From Thereva unica (lineage: Eukaryota; Arthropoda; Insecta; Diptera; Therevidae), in contig OX465281.1 of the NCBI GenBank assembly GCA_949987705.1, forward strand, positions 173,242,516-173,306,515: a stretch of 64,000 nt of DNA, read 5' to 3'. Below the pieces are notes generated by a model, which saw nothing but the letters and a program-made list of their open reading frames with translations, did no database searches and was not told where the DNA came from. The first letter of the stretch is position 1. Every line of letters begins with the position of its first letter. This document shows positions 43,398 to 55,327 of the stretch, one piece after another. The position numbers and the translations under genes were made by a program.

Positions 43398-46331
43398 CAA
43401 CCTTAAGATCGCAACCTTTAATGTCGGCTCCCTTATCTCGCAGAGTCGTAAATGGTACCTCAAGAACCTTATAGCTAGTGAGAACTTCGATGTCTTGTTA
43501 CTACAAGAAACTCACTTACATAGAAATTCTAAACTATCTGTTAGCGGCTACCGGGTATTACGGGACGATTCGCTACAAGGAACGGCTCTACTTTATAAAA
43601 ACTCAATTTCGGCAACCCGAACATTACTACCCATTAATATCTCTCATACAGCTTCTGTGGTTAACTTTAGATCAAGAGGGGATTCAGCTAAAATCCTGAT
43701 TGCTTCTCTTTACATACCCACGCACCTTCGCGCCTCTGAGATAGCGGACCTGCTCACTTCACTAAATCTTTACTGCAATAGCGGCAATATGGACGGGGTG
43801 ATTCTTGGGATGACTTCAACGCAAAACACCCAGATTGGGGTAACCATCTGGCGAATTGCAATGGCAATGCACTAAGAAGCTGGTTAAACAGTTCTTCCCA
43901 AAACAACTTTAGTCTAGTACATCCTGCTGGCCCCACATACCCTAGATCATCCAGTTGCATTGATCTCTTTCTCGTATCGAATAACCTGGCTTACCCGTCG
44001 ACGAACATAGTCTGCTCAACCCGAGCCTCCTTTTCGGACCACTACTTGGTTGAAATAATTATCAGTCTACATGATCTCACCATTCTACAGGCATTACCTC
44101 GAAAGTTCCGTTCGTTTAAAAATCTGGATTGGTTACAGTTCAATTCGAACCTGGACGAAAGTCTCTCGAATAGCCCTCCAATAATCAACAGGAATCTAAC
44201 TACCCATGAAATAGATCTACATATAGCCAACTTCAGCTCCTCTCTCCTTAATACCTTGGACACATTTGCCCCACTGCGTGAGAGCCCCAGTTTTTTTGAA
44301 AAGCTCCCCTCCAACATCAGGGAACTCTTCAACACCCGTAAAAGATGGAAAAGAACCCATAAACTGCTGCTGGAAAGGAATCTATATAGTCACACGGACC
44401 GTTCCAATAGCCTTTGGACTCAAATAAAGCTCCTCTCTAAAATTATAGACTACCAAATTAATCAATTTCTCAACGCCAACTTTCAAAATAAGCTTCGTAA
44501 TGTTAAACCAGGACCCTACTTCTTTAAGGAAATTAACCGATTAACGGGCAGATGCTCCAATCACGCTCCAAAGTCTCTCAGGGTCTCTGGCCAGATTTAC
44601 TCAACCCCCGATTTAATCTCGGAGGCACTGGCGGAACACTATGCAGTAGTATTCCAAGACAGCGAGCCAGAATATAATCGCTTCAATAAAGAAGCTGTTA
44701 TGAACGAATATATAGCTCTTGGGGACCGTCTGGAAGCGCTCCCTCCGCCCTGTCAGTTCTCCGAAGAACTGACCTCTATTGGCAGCAGCCTAAATATTCC
44801 ATTTACGACTCCGGACCAACTTAGTTCCATAATTTCGGACCTAAATGGTAAGAAATCCGCGGGGATTGACGAAATTTCCAATTTTGTATTAAAAAAATTA
44901 TCGGTAAAGTCAATAGAATTTATTACCTGTATCCTAAACAATTGTATTAATATTGGTTACTTTCCTAAAGCTTGGAAGATGGCCTTACTTACTCCTATTC
45001 CCAAGAAAAACCTTGATTCGCACGATCCGGATAACCTAAGGCCGATATCCTGCCTCTCCAATTTAGGGAAGCTTCTTGAGAGACTTATGGTTCTGGAATT
45101 GGATAAACATAGTCAGGCTAATCAGCTAATTCCACATGAGCAGTTTGGATTCAAAGCTGGCCACTCCACGGAGCACGCTCTACTGGTCCTTTTAAACGAC
45201 ATTATTAAGGGTCTCCGACGCAAATCCGTCACTGTTGTTTGTTCGCTAGACATGAAAAGGGCCTTTGATTCAGTCTGGCATCAAGGATTGATCGTAAAAC
45301 TTAAAAGAACCAACTTCTCGGATCTTCTTGTCAAGATAGTAAAAAACTTCCTAGAGGATAGATCACTAAAAGTTATAATTGATGGGACAATTTCCAGTGA
45401 GGTACCGGTTAAATCGGGGGTTCCTCAAGGCTCTATCCTTGGCCCAAAACTATTCAACCTATACCTTAGAGACTTCCCCCACTCAATAAGCGGCCGAACT
45501 TCTAAGGCTCTGCTTTACGCAGACGACACAGTCGTGTACGCTACTGACAAAGACCCTCATGTGGCCAGGATCGCCTTAACCAAACATTTAGAGTTAATTA
45601 GGAAATTTTATAGTTCTTGGGGATTGGCTATTAATGAATCTAAAACTAAAATTATTGCCTTTAGAAACGCTAGTGGCAAAGGTCCAAGGGGAGTGGTAAA
45701 AAAATGTAGGAACCTTAAGATCAGGCTGAATGGTGTGGAAATAGATGCCTCAACTGAGATCAAATACCTTGGTATACATTTTAATAACCTTTTAAAATTC
45801 AATCAGCATATTAAAAACGTTTCAGCGAAAATGCGAAAAATTACTGGGTTTCTGTATCCCATCCTAAAAAGCAAAAGTCAATTAAACATGAATTCTAAAC
45901 TCCTTCTCTATAAACAGCTAATTAGACCTTCAATTGCCTATGGATTTCCATGTTGGTTCTCTTGTTCTACCACTTGGGCTCGCAATTTGGAATGCCTTGA
46001 GAGGAAGATTCTGAGGCACTGCTGCTCGCTAAGATTCAGAACAAGAAATAGACTTTACTCGAACAGGACCTTGTATGAAAAATCACAAGTTACCCCACTC
46101 TTAACCTATTTAATGGGGCTCTGGAAGGGAAGAGGTTCTCTTCTTCCCGGCCACCCCAATCCTCTTATTAAAAAACTCTACCAGGAAAATGTCACTGGAC
46201 CACCGGAAGGTCATTATTACCTCAATCCAATTAATCTACTTAGCGAAAGCCTATATCCGGCCGTTCCGACGAATAGTTATGTGACCCCGCAGTTCTATGA
46301 CGGGTACGACGAAAACCACCACAGGGGATGA
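43387..46331 (+). pseudogene. LINE ORF2: endonuclease and reverse transcriptase, one frameshift
   Basis: ATG 43387 (MAHNNLKIATFNVGSLI) begins an APE-type endonuclease with VLLLQETHL. Near 43805 a 1-base shift (expected GGDFNAKHPDWG) changes the frame, and the domain ends with RASFSDHYLVEI, the SDH catalytic site. The RT follows with PISCLSNLGKLLERLM, SLDMKRAFDSVWH (motif A), GVPQGSILGPKLF (motif B) and LLYADDTVVYA (motif C). The C-terminal part has KTKIIAF and KYLGIHFNNLL. No RNase H is apparent, which favours Jockey-type elements. All RT catalytic Asp residues are present. Confidence 0.9.
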
Positions 46332-46782
46332 TTATGGTTTATTACTTTAGCAGTAACTAGCACTTATGTTGTCTTAATAGACGCTTTAATGGCACCCTTA
46401 GCCTGAATAGGCTATTATCTTGAACTCTCTTTACTCTGTAAGATTTTTACGTAGTTTAAGAGGCTTAATCTGGCAAGTTTGGGTTGTGGACCTCAACTGA
46501 CTATCGTAGCCACATTGAGGACCACGGCCACAATTTGCTTAATTATAACATATATATAAATAACATACACAATAACAATATATATAAATAATAAAGTAAC
46601 ATAAATAATATATTAATAAGCTGCCGTAATCTTTGTTATAATTTGAACACAGCCGTAGATTTAAGTGTTGTAAGCCTGAAAGGCCCTCACTAACAAATAA
46701 TAATGAACTACACAGTTATATTATACTCCTATTCATTTTGTATATTCATTTTGGAATTCTAATAATAAATAAATAATAAAAA

Positions 46783-46845
<63 letters not shown>

Positions 46846-46846
<1 letters not shown>

Positions 46847-48149
46847 CTATAATATAAAAATAAGTCGGGTTTTCCTTCCTGATGCTATAATTCCAGAACG
46901 CACGATCCGATTTCCACGGTTTTGCATTCGTTGGAAAGGTCTCGGGCTCCATGAGGTTTATAGCAAAAAAATTTCAACAGAAAAGCAGGCGTTTGGTCCA
47001 TAGCAGCCATCTCAAGAGGGCGGATTACCATCTTCTTTACAACCCCTCGACATGGATGTCAAATGAAAGGGTTTGGTAAGTAGAACACCAAAGGCAATAT
47101 AGTATACTCAATATATCGTTTGGTCCATGGAAGTCATCTCAAGAGAGCAGATGACCATTTTCTTCACAACCCCTTCGAAATGGGTATCCAATGAAAGAGT
47201 ATGATAAGTAGAACAATATAAGCAATATAGTATACTCAATATGTCACTTGGTCCATAGCGGCCACCTCAAGAATGCGGATTACCATTTTCTTCACAACCA
47301 CTTCGAGATGGGTATCAAATGAGAGAGTATGATAAGTAGAACACCATAAGCAATATAGTACACTCAATATATCGTTTGGTCCATAGCGGCCATCTCCAGA
47401 GGTTGGATTACCATTATCTTCACACCCCTCGACATGGATTTCAAATGAAAGGGTATGATAAGTAGAACACCATAAGCAATATAGTACACTCAATATATCG
47501 TTTGGTCCATAGCGGCCATCTCCAGAGGTTGGATTACCATTATCTTCACACCCCTCGACATGGATTTCAAATGAAAGGGTATGATAAGTAGAACACCATA
47601 AGCAATATAGTACACTCAATTTATAATTTGGTCCATGGCGGCCATCTCAAAAGGGCGGTTTACCATTTTCTTCACAACCCCTCCTAGATGGGTATCAAAT
47701 GAAGGAGTATGATAAGTAGAACAATATAAACAATAAAGTATACTCAATATATCGTTTGGTCCGAAGCGGCCATCTCGAGAAGGCGGATTACCATTTTCTT
47801 TACAACCCTACGACATGGGTATCAAATGAAAGAGTATGATAAGTAGAACAGCATAAGCAATATAGTATACTCAATATATCGTTTGGTCCATAGCGGCCAT
47901 CTCAAGAGGGCGGATTAATATTTTCTTCACCACCCCTTCGACATGGGTATCAAATGAAAGAGTGTGATAAATAGAACACCATAGGCAATATAGTATACTC
48001 AATATATCATTTAGTCCATGGCGGTCATCTCCCAAAATCAATTTTCCCAGATTTGTTCTTTTTTCACTATAGCTTTTTCCTATCGCAGACTGTGTCCCCA
48101 TAATCTTATTTTATTGAAAGGCGTTGCAACGCACGCGGGTTTTTGCTAG
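46846..48149 (+). mobile_element. Non-autonomous Helitron inserted in the LINE 3' region
   Basis: The 5' end is TCTATAATATAAAAATAAG, preceded by A. The 3' end is ACGCGGGTTTTTGCTAG (CTRR type), followed by T, giving the canonical A-T insertion without target duplication. A perfect 12-nt palindrome GCGTTGCAACGC at 48121-48132 lies just upstream of the 3' end as the terminator hairpin. The LINE's TAA-rich stretch is on both sides. The 5' end resembles that of the coding Helitron at 54890. The interior is mostly a tandem array. Confidence 0.93.
46985..48035 (-). repeat. Tandem array (about 125-bp units) inside the Helitron, same family as the 11.7-15.7 kb satellite
   Basis: About eight or nine units with GGTCCATAGCGGCCATCTC, AAGAGGGCGGATTACCATTT and CGACATGGGTATCAAATGAA, the reverse complement of the satellite subunits. 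Two units at about 47376-47615 are identical over at least 120 bp. The repeat-encoded ORF (47236-47619, minus) is an artefact of this periodicity. Confidence 0.92.
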
Positions 48150-48599
48150 TAAATAAATAATAATAATAATATCCAGCATTTATACACTTACTGAGTTGTT
48201 GTAGTCAACCTCCCCCTCAATCGGCGAGCTGCATGGCTCGATCTGAAATTAGGGGAATGTTGTCTCCCACTTCTCATCAAAATATAACCCCCGCGGTTGC
48301 GTAGTGAGGTACGTGTATCCTACATGCGCAGGTACATAGTTTCTTCACAGCAACACGCTCAAACTGTCGATACTAATACGACAATGAGACTTGAGACCAG
48401 ACTATTCACCTGGTCCGTTGTATTTACATTAACTAGCTATAAGCAACACAGATATATTTACATGTAAACTCACATTGTATTTTATGTCATGGGGATACAG
48501 TGAACTTAATCTAGTATGTAATGTAAGCGATGTTTAGTTGTAGTATTAATTATGTATTAATTCGGAATAAATTCTTTTGACTTGACTCATCTTTTTTTG

Positions 48600-48771
48600 T
48601 TTTAACGTTTTTCTGTAAAGGCCCCCATACACGGTCAAATTGGATGTACATCGAAGTGCGGATGTACAACCAAAACTATCGATTGTGGGCCGGTCGGCCG
48701 ATCGAAATACGTTGGGCTTAGGTTGGTATTCATCTATTTATTAGACCTTAAACGTTCAAAACGTGTGGTTA
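48600..48771. other. Right flank of the LINE, unassigned
   Basis: Contains AAGGCCCCCATACACGGTCA, which may be the end of another degraded element. No gene. Confidence 0.3.
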
Positions 48772-49205
48772 TTAACTTCCCAGTATAGGGAAGTTATTGT
48801 ATTGATTCCGAAAATCGAAATCGAAATTTCCAACGTATTTTCATTTTTCAAGGTCCCAAGAGCATTTCAATCAAAAATTTGGGACGAAGTATATGTGTGT
48901 GTGCATACCTATGTGGTCATTTTTTCCTGCACGATATCGCGCGAACCAAAAAAGATAACGACTTCGTTGAGGTGTCGTTCTAAGCGTATTAACAAAAATA
49001 TGACCTGATAAGATTTTTATAAAATTTGGTCGAGCCGGTTTTTGGTTTAAGCGACATAAGTGATTTTTGTACCTGCACGATATCGCCCGAACCACAAAAG
49101 ATATCAACTTACTTGAGGTGCCATTCGAAGAGTATTAACCAAAATATGATCTGAAAAGATTTTCATAAAATTCAGTCGAACCGTTTTTTGTTTAAACGAC
49201 TATAT
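48772..49205 (-). mobile_element. Fragment of the 146-bp repeat element, cut by a gypsy insertion
   Basis: Starts with the hairpin AACTTCCCAGTATAGGGAAG and then ATCGAAATCGAAATTTCC, followed by two or so repeat units (CCTGCACGATATCGCGCGAA at about 48928, CCTGCACGATATCGCCCGAA at about 49070). It stops at about 49201 where LTR sequence begins. It is inverted relative to 30293-31537. Confidence 0.75.
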
Positions 49206-49498
49206 TGACTACGAGAAGAGAATTTAGGGCTTTTGTTCTCGAAATTTAAAACTTGATTTCATCCAATATAAAACTTTATTCTGTACTATATAAATTCAAT
49301 TTAATCTAAAATATGGGTGATTCAATTTCTCGCCTTCACGTTACCGGCGGCGGGTGAGTGGCGGCGACGAAAGTCGAGATCGAACTGGATTGCTGATTTC
49401 AATATTTGACTGTGATCGGCTAGATCACCGCGTGCCGTTATTACAGCATCGCTTTCTTTCAATGCAAAATTAATTTTGACTTTTTTGTCGCCACATCA
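49206..49498 (-). mobile_element. Probable 3' LTR of a Ty3/gypsy element
   Basis: Read on the minus strand, a purine tract GGAAGGGGAG is followed by TGATGTGGCGACAAAAAAG and, about 290 bp later, a CA end (CTCGTAGTCA). It lies downstream of the gypsy pol fragment in the right orientation and contains an AATAAAG signal near 49275. The partner LTR is missing. Confidence 0.6.
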
Positions 49499-49849
49499 CT
49501 CCCCTTCCACGAACAAAAATTTTACTACATATAAAATTTTAATACTACTTTCGTTACATGTAATAGTACTCTATAATTCCTGCCCTCATTCTATTTAGTA
49601 TCCTATTTTTAATACTACTTACTATTAGGTCCTTATCCTAAATTCGGCCACGTTGGGACGAAGCGAACTGGTATATAGTAATTGATGGGTCTTAGTACCT
49701 GTTAAAGGAGTTTGAAACGTGTACTTCGAAATTATCGGTATTTCTATTTACTAAAAATATTACTTGCGTTAACTTAGAGCATAAATGAACATGAAAATAT
49801 GGAAATGTAATGACAATGGTAATAGGGCAAAAGTTAACTGGATTTCAAC

Positions 49850-50640
49850 TTACGAATTTGGGATAGCGTCATAGTCCATGGCTAAAGGGATTAGTCCGTG
49901 GTTAACCCTGGGGTAATCGAAACCGGACTCTTCGTGCGTAACCCGTCGCCGTCCCTCGTTCTTAGGCATTTGGTGGCCCTTTGTTCCGCTCTGGTAATCT
50001 GGTGTTTGTCGTAGCAGGTCGGTTTTCAGTCGTTGAGTACGCGGGTTTAAGTCGGTCCAGCGAAATCCTGACACGGCCACCTTTCGCCACCACTTGGAAA
50101 TATTTGTCCTTTCGCTGCGTGACTCGGTAGGGGCCGTCGAATGGTGGCTGTAATGGTGGTCGTACGGTGTCATTTCTGACGAAGACGTGTGTACAACTGC
50201 CTAAGTCTTCGTGGATGAATACGCTTTGGCTGCCATGATGGGCTGTAGTTGTTGGCCTCATGCGCTGCATGGCGCGACGCAGATCCTTTACAAACTCTGA
50301 TTCAGGCTGTTTTGCTGCCGGTTCCGACAGAAATTCACCTGGAAGGTGGAGTGTGGTCCCGTACACCATGTCTGCCGGTGTCGCGTTAAGGTCCGGCTTG
50401 AAGGTAGACCTCAATGCAAGGAGGACCGTCGGCAAGATATCTGTCCAGTTGCCTGACTTCCGACACATTATTGCCCCCTTCAAGGTGCGATGCCACCGTT
50501 CCACCAGGCCTTTCCCCTGTGGGTGATAGGGTTGTTTTTTTATAGCGATGGAAGCTTTTTTCTCCCCGCTTCATTGGTGGTGGAAATACGCCTAGGTACA
50601 AACCTATGCGCTTTTGTGTGGGAAGTTCGCCTTGGTACAA
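49850..50640 (-). pseudogene. Ty3/gypsy integrase C-terminal fragment
   Basis: The main frame (49962-50504) reads ERWHRTLKGAIMCRKSGNWT, LPTVLLALRSTFKPDLNATP and ADMVYGTTLHLPGEF, the end of the integrase catalytic core where the Glu (WHRTLK region, normally VERxHRxLK) lies. It is followed by FDGPYRVTQRKDKYFQVV and RVRISLDRLKPAY, the chromodomain-like C-terminal part. A 1-base shift near 50500 disrupts the upstream HPQGKGLVERWHR, and another near 50000 leads to a short tail ending at 49850. Everything 5' of integrase is missing, so the element is truncated. Confidence 0.88.
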
Positions 50641-50709
50641 AACCTATGCGCTGTAGAATAGCGCCCTAGTTCACTACTAATGCACGAAAAGTAAAAAAAC
50701 GCCTTAAGT

Positions 50710-50945
50710 GATTAAAGTAATAAACATATTTGAATTCATTAGTGCAAATAAAAGCTAATTTATCAATCAAAATGAATATTTCATTTCACTCCTTTTTGTA
50801 TCCATACAAAATACTTAATGATAATTTAATATAAATGATTCAATTTTATTCATATAAGTATGCAATCATTTGATCAATATTTTCTCATGACGTTGTCACG
50901 TTAAACTATCGTCCGTAAACCCTCTTTACAGACAACCAATTTTTT
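50710..50945 (+). repeat. Helentron 3' non-coding end, copy 2
   Basis: Matches 28930-29170 at high identity (AATTCATTAGTGCAAATAAA, CGTTAAACTATCGTCCGTAA). There is no coding sequence beside this copy. The gypsy fragment ends about 70 bp upstream. Confidence 0.75.
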
Positions 50946-51009
50946 TTAAAACGAAATTCGAATTCTCAATGTCCAACAGCCGTCCAACTTCTGTAAAATT
51001 ATTTCATAC

Positions 51010-51312
51010 TTAACGCATTGGCGGAAAATGCGGCTATAGCCGTCATAAGTGTACCTCCTCAAAAACAATTGACGGCTGTTGCCGTCATGGGATAAAAGTT
51101 ATATTTGAAAAAAAACGCTGCGCAAATGACGGGAATAGCCGTCACAATATTTTAGGCCCTAATCTACATTAAACCGATGATCCAATAACATTCCGAACAC
51201 ATTAAATATAAAAAAATTCCTCAAATACCGAAAATCTATAAATATATTAACGTATAAAAAGAGTGTGTTATTTCAAGCGGCATGCTATAAAAAGTGTCCG
51301 TTAATGGGTTAA
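51010..51312. mobile_element. piggyBac-like MITE, TTAA target
   Basis: Bounded by TTAA at 51010-51013 and 51309-51312. Inward ends are CGCATTGGCGGA and CCCATTAACGGA (9 of 12 identical). TTAA targets with C-rich short TIRs are characteristic of piggyBac. Three GCCGTCA motifs (51032, 51071, 51130 region) may be internal repeats. Confidence 0.55.
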
Positions 51313-51633
51313 TTATTGTTTCAATTACTTGTAAACTAAAAAAAATGACTCTTTTCCCAGTCTTCTACTAACACTATAGAGGATGTATCCTATGCATCAT
51401 ACTTTTGTTTGCCTACCTTTAAAATTCCTATCGCAGGACGATGATTACTCGATAAGTATCCAAATTGTCAAACCGTACTATATATTTGCATATCTTGTAT
51501 AATTTTCATATGTTGTCCGTGCCCAAAGACCGTTTTATTATAGCTTTACAATAATTTTCCACCCTTTCCTTTATGCGCCAGCTGTGTATTTAGATTTCAC
51601 TCTCATTATAATTGCTATACATAAATCTGTAAA
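51313..51633. other. Flanking sequence of the Transib-type foldback, unassigned
   Basis: AT-rich, no ORFs with motifs. It leads directly into the CGGCG target duplication. Confidence 0.3.
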
Positions 51634-51638
51634 CGGCG

Positions 51639-54510
51639 CACAGTGGGGCCCGCTCATAGAAGGTTCTGCTCAAAACTCAATTTTCAAAATGTGGAAATTT
51701 TTCAAAAAAATTGTATCATCGTAGTTGTAATAATGTATCAGATCACGTGTAAAAATATTAAGTCGCTGACTGCTATGAGTCATCGAGCGCATGAGCATAA
51801 AGGTCATATTTTAGGCAAAATAATACTTCTGCGAAAAAGGAATGCCAGTTTATGCGCGATATAAAAACATTAATTTCTAACGTTTAACGATAAAATCTAT
51901 GGAAGTGTATTATGTCGGTGATCAAGCAAGGTTTGTTCATTCTTATTTAATTTTGTATTATATGATAAGTTCATTGGTTTATGATACAGGGCTTAAAATT
52001 TGTGGTAGTGTATATTTTTTCGTAGAAGGTGCTTTAAATGACATTTTCTCGAAAACGCGCAAAGTTCTATTGCTAATTTTTTCGATTAACTAATATACAA
52101 AGCCTTCCTTTTATAATAAAAAAAGATGAGTGTGCTTAAGACCACACTTTAGAAGTAAAACTTTCGTGCCCAACGGCTAGTAATATGCAATAGATATAGT
52201 GGATAGTCTGTCGGATCTATAGTACGCTTGAGAAAATTCAGGCCAACGACAGATGCAGGAAGAATAGTGACGAATCTACTGACGGACTTGATACAAATAC
52301 TATTTGAAAATATCAATATTTATGAATTCCTATTTACATTAAAACCTAAAAGTAACCGAGTAAAAATTATTTTTATTGGCAAATTTTCTGAAAAGCATAC
52401 ACGCGGTGCACCTAGTACGTATAGCATATAAGTGCGCATCCCACACGGGTATGCACGCTTCCGCCACAGGCATGGATACTACCGCCACAGGCACGAAATT
52501 CTAAACATTCGCCTCATGGAAGTAAGCTGGTGACATATGCAAGCGTACATGCATTGCATTCAGAGGTTCATAAAATTGCATGGTTTTTTCCGTCCCGGCT
52601 TTCACAGATAGCCCGAAAATCTAAGTAACGAGTGCATGCAAGGTGCATGTGTTTGTTGTGCATACTTGTGTGTGCTATTTCGAATGCGGCATTACAGAAA
52701 AAGTTAAAAGTAGTCCGACCTTTGCGTGGCATGCATTCCATTCATGGAAGATTCCGTCAGGTCGCATTTGAATACACACACTTCTGTATTATTTATCAAC
52801 GAATTGAACGCATGTACGCTTGGATATGTCACCAGCTGTATGCATGCTCCGCTCCCGCTACATTCATGATCATTAAAATTGCATCCGCATCGCCATAGAC
52901 TATTCCAAACCCAGATATTGTTTTACCAAGCAGTCCGCCAACCACATACAATGAAGCGTTACCTACGCGAGCCGCTTTACCTACGCGAACGAGAGCCAGT
53001 CTACTTGAGTATGGTATTGGCACCCTTTATGGCCATCTAGCCAATTACCTGATTACTTCGTCCCATACAATCTTTTAGGGAGCCAATTAATTTTAAAGGG
53101 AGCAAAAAGATATGCAATCAACCTTTTTTCAAATTCTTCTTTCTAGGCGTAGTTGAACATAATTTGTTTTGGCTGATTAAACCGAATTCGAAGCATAAAG
53201 TTGAAAAAACATTTTTTACAAACCGTTATATTTTCAGTCGATGTAGGGATAGTTTCAGCCCTTTACTATTATCCCTTATCAAAAAATCAACCACTTTTGA
53301 ATATAAATGTTGCAAAAAATGTATTTTATTAGATTGTTTTTGATTATAATTAAAATTATCGCGAAAACACTTAAAAAGGGGAATTTTGTAAGCATATTTA
53401 AAGTTGACATCCATATTTTAAGACTGTGGGACCCCGATTTTCGTAATCAGCGACCCAAAAAACATATCAGGAACGATTTTCACAACAGTGTAATGTTTTG
53501 ACATAAACGATTCGTTGATTTGTGCAAGTTAAAAAAATTGTAATTTAAAAAGGGGAAAGGTCCAGCACATCTCATTGCAAAGGGGAAGTGGGTGCCAATT
53601 TTAAACAAGAGCACCTCACACATTTAATTCACCACTCCCTTTTGGTATTCTAAGCACCCAAACCACCGCCGAAAATTTTTCTCGTATATGCCACTTTCAA
53701 CATGTCAGTCAACTCCAAAAAGTGTCCGCGGCATAAGCCCAGCCAGTGACCAAACCACAAGAAAAATCTGAAATAATTCACCTCTAAAGAATGGTGAATT
53801 TGTATTCCTATAATGAGATAAAGCAAAGTCTGGGCGACAACGTAGCTAACATGCCAGAAAATCTGTGCAGTAAGGCAGAGTGTATTTTAACTGTTGCACA
53901 CACAGCCCCGAGTTTCATCGTCTCTTGTACCCCGTCCGCCTCTTTTCCCATCGTTATACGAAAGTTCTGACGATTTTTCATGTGTGAGAGCGTTACACGA
54001 ATGAAATTGATTCACTCTCATGTAAATTTTTTTAAGCAAACGTCCCTAAAGAAGTTTTACTTCAAAAAAGAATCAAAAATAGAACTTTGCGCATTTTAGA
54101 GAAAATGTCATTTAAAGCACCTTCTACGAAAAAATATACACTACCACAAATTTTAAGCCCTGTATCATAAACCAATGAACTTATCATATAGTACAAAATT
54201 AAATAAGAATTAACAAACCTTGCTTGATCACCGACATAATACACTTCCATAGATTTTATCGTTAAACGTTAGAAATTAATGTTTTTATATCGCGCATAAA
54301 CTGGCATTCCTTTTTCGCAGAAGTATTATTTTGCCTAAAATATGACCTTTATGCTCATGCGCTCGATGACTCATAGCAGTCAGCGACTTAATATTTTTAC
54401 ACGTGATCTGATACATTATTACAACTACGATGATACAATTTTTTTGAAAAATTTCCACATTTTGAAAATTGAGTTTTGAGCAGAACCTTCTATGAGCGGG
54501 CCCCACTGTG
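51639..54510. mobile_element. Transib-type foldback carrying a captured 1.95-kb segment, TSD CGGCG
   Basis: The element is 2872 bp. It begins CACAGTGGGGCCCGCTCATA, ends with the inverse, and is flanked by CGGCG at 51634-51638 and 54511-54515, the target most typical of Transib. The left arm (51639-about 52070) and right arm (about 54084-54510) are inverted copies of the MITE at 19826-20321, each lacking that MITE's inner terminal repeat. Between them, 52112-54072 is the reverse complement of 39757-41707. One pair of target duplications around the whole shows that arms and passenger moved as a unit. There is no transposase; the RAG1-like protein of a Transib such as that at 1262-4135 could act on it, though the subterminal sequences differ. 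Confidence 0.9.
52112..54072 (-). repeat. Captured segment, inverted copy of 39757-41707
   Basis: High identity over the whole length (at least three ORFs identical over 60 codons). Both junctions fall in T/A runs (AATAAAAAAAGATGAG at the left, CTTCAAAAAAGAATC at the right), suggesting capture by microhomology. No gene is recognised. Confidence 0.88.
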
Positions 54511-54515
54511 CGGCG

Positions 54516-54889
54516 GCTAAAGACATAAGAATTCTCATAACGGACTTCCGATATACGAGGGAAGGTCTAATGAGGTATAACGGAATATAATTAAAAAAAC
54601 ACTGCAAGTATTCAACTTAAGCAAACTTTCTAAATATCTTCTGATTTATACAAATTCTTTCAATTTCACTAAAATTCTATACGCTCTTCATGTTAATTGC
54701 TATTTCTTCAAGTGCACATTTCAAAAGCATTATATTCTACAGTACTTATGGTTTCTAGTACCGTTCCTTTGTCTTTACTTTAGTACTTTACAGCTGCGTT
54801 GTCCCAACGTGCTCGTCACATATGTTTTTTAGTTCGCTTTACAGTACGTTCTTGGAAACAAAATATCGATGGAATCAAAAGAAAAGTAA
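54516..54889. other. Unassigned sequence upstream of the Helitron
   Basis: No ORF or repeat recognised. It ends in GAAAAGTAA directly before the Helitron 5' end. Confidence 0.3.
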
Positions 54890-55327
54890 TCTATATATAA
54901 AACAATGACGGGTTTGTTACAACAGTTATAACTCGAGATCTGCTGGATCAATTTTCATAGTTTTTGTTTCGTTGGATTTGTCTCCGCCCTGAATAGCAGA
55001 ATACATTTTAAAAACAATGAAAACTTGACGAATACATAATTACGCGTGCGTACATAACTTTAATTTACGTAAATTAAAGTTTCTATTTTCGAAAACAATT
55101 TCTAAGATTTATTCTTTAAGTTATCGAAAGCGTAAATGTCTTTTTATGTTCTCTATGATTTTCTAAGATATATAATTACAAAGGTTAAAAAGTGCAGAAT
55201 CCAAAGTAGTAGTCTATGATCTAAAAACTATTGTCAATGTCAATGTCACGAAAGTTCAGCTACTGTTATATTTGTTTGTTTTGTGTGGTTTTGTGCGAGT
55301 AAATATTCAGTATTAGTATTAGTAACA

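Larger units (their letters stand above)
41709..48584 (+). mobile_element. Nearly full-length I/Jockey-group LINE, 15-bp TSD
   Basis: ACTCATCTTTTTTTG occurs at 41694-41708 and again at 48585-48599, flanking a unit with a 5' leader (41709-41893), two ORFs (41894-43397 and 43387-46331) and a long 3' untranslated region ending GGAATAAATTCTTTTGACTTG without a poly(A) tail. A (TAA)-rich stretch within the 3' region is interrupted by a Helitron at 46846-48149. Removing the Helitron leaves a LINE of about 5.6 kb. Two frameshifts (one per ORF) are its only visible coding damage, suggesting a young copy or assembly indels. Confidence 0.85.

Noticed and set aside
47236..47619. Protein-coding gene with internal repeats (minus strand)
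   Set aside because: The frame is open only because a satellite unit without stops is repeated. The same DNA repeat exists in non-coding form elsewhere in the window.
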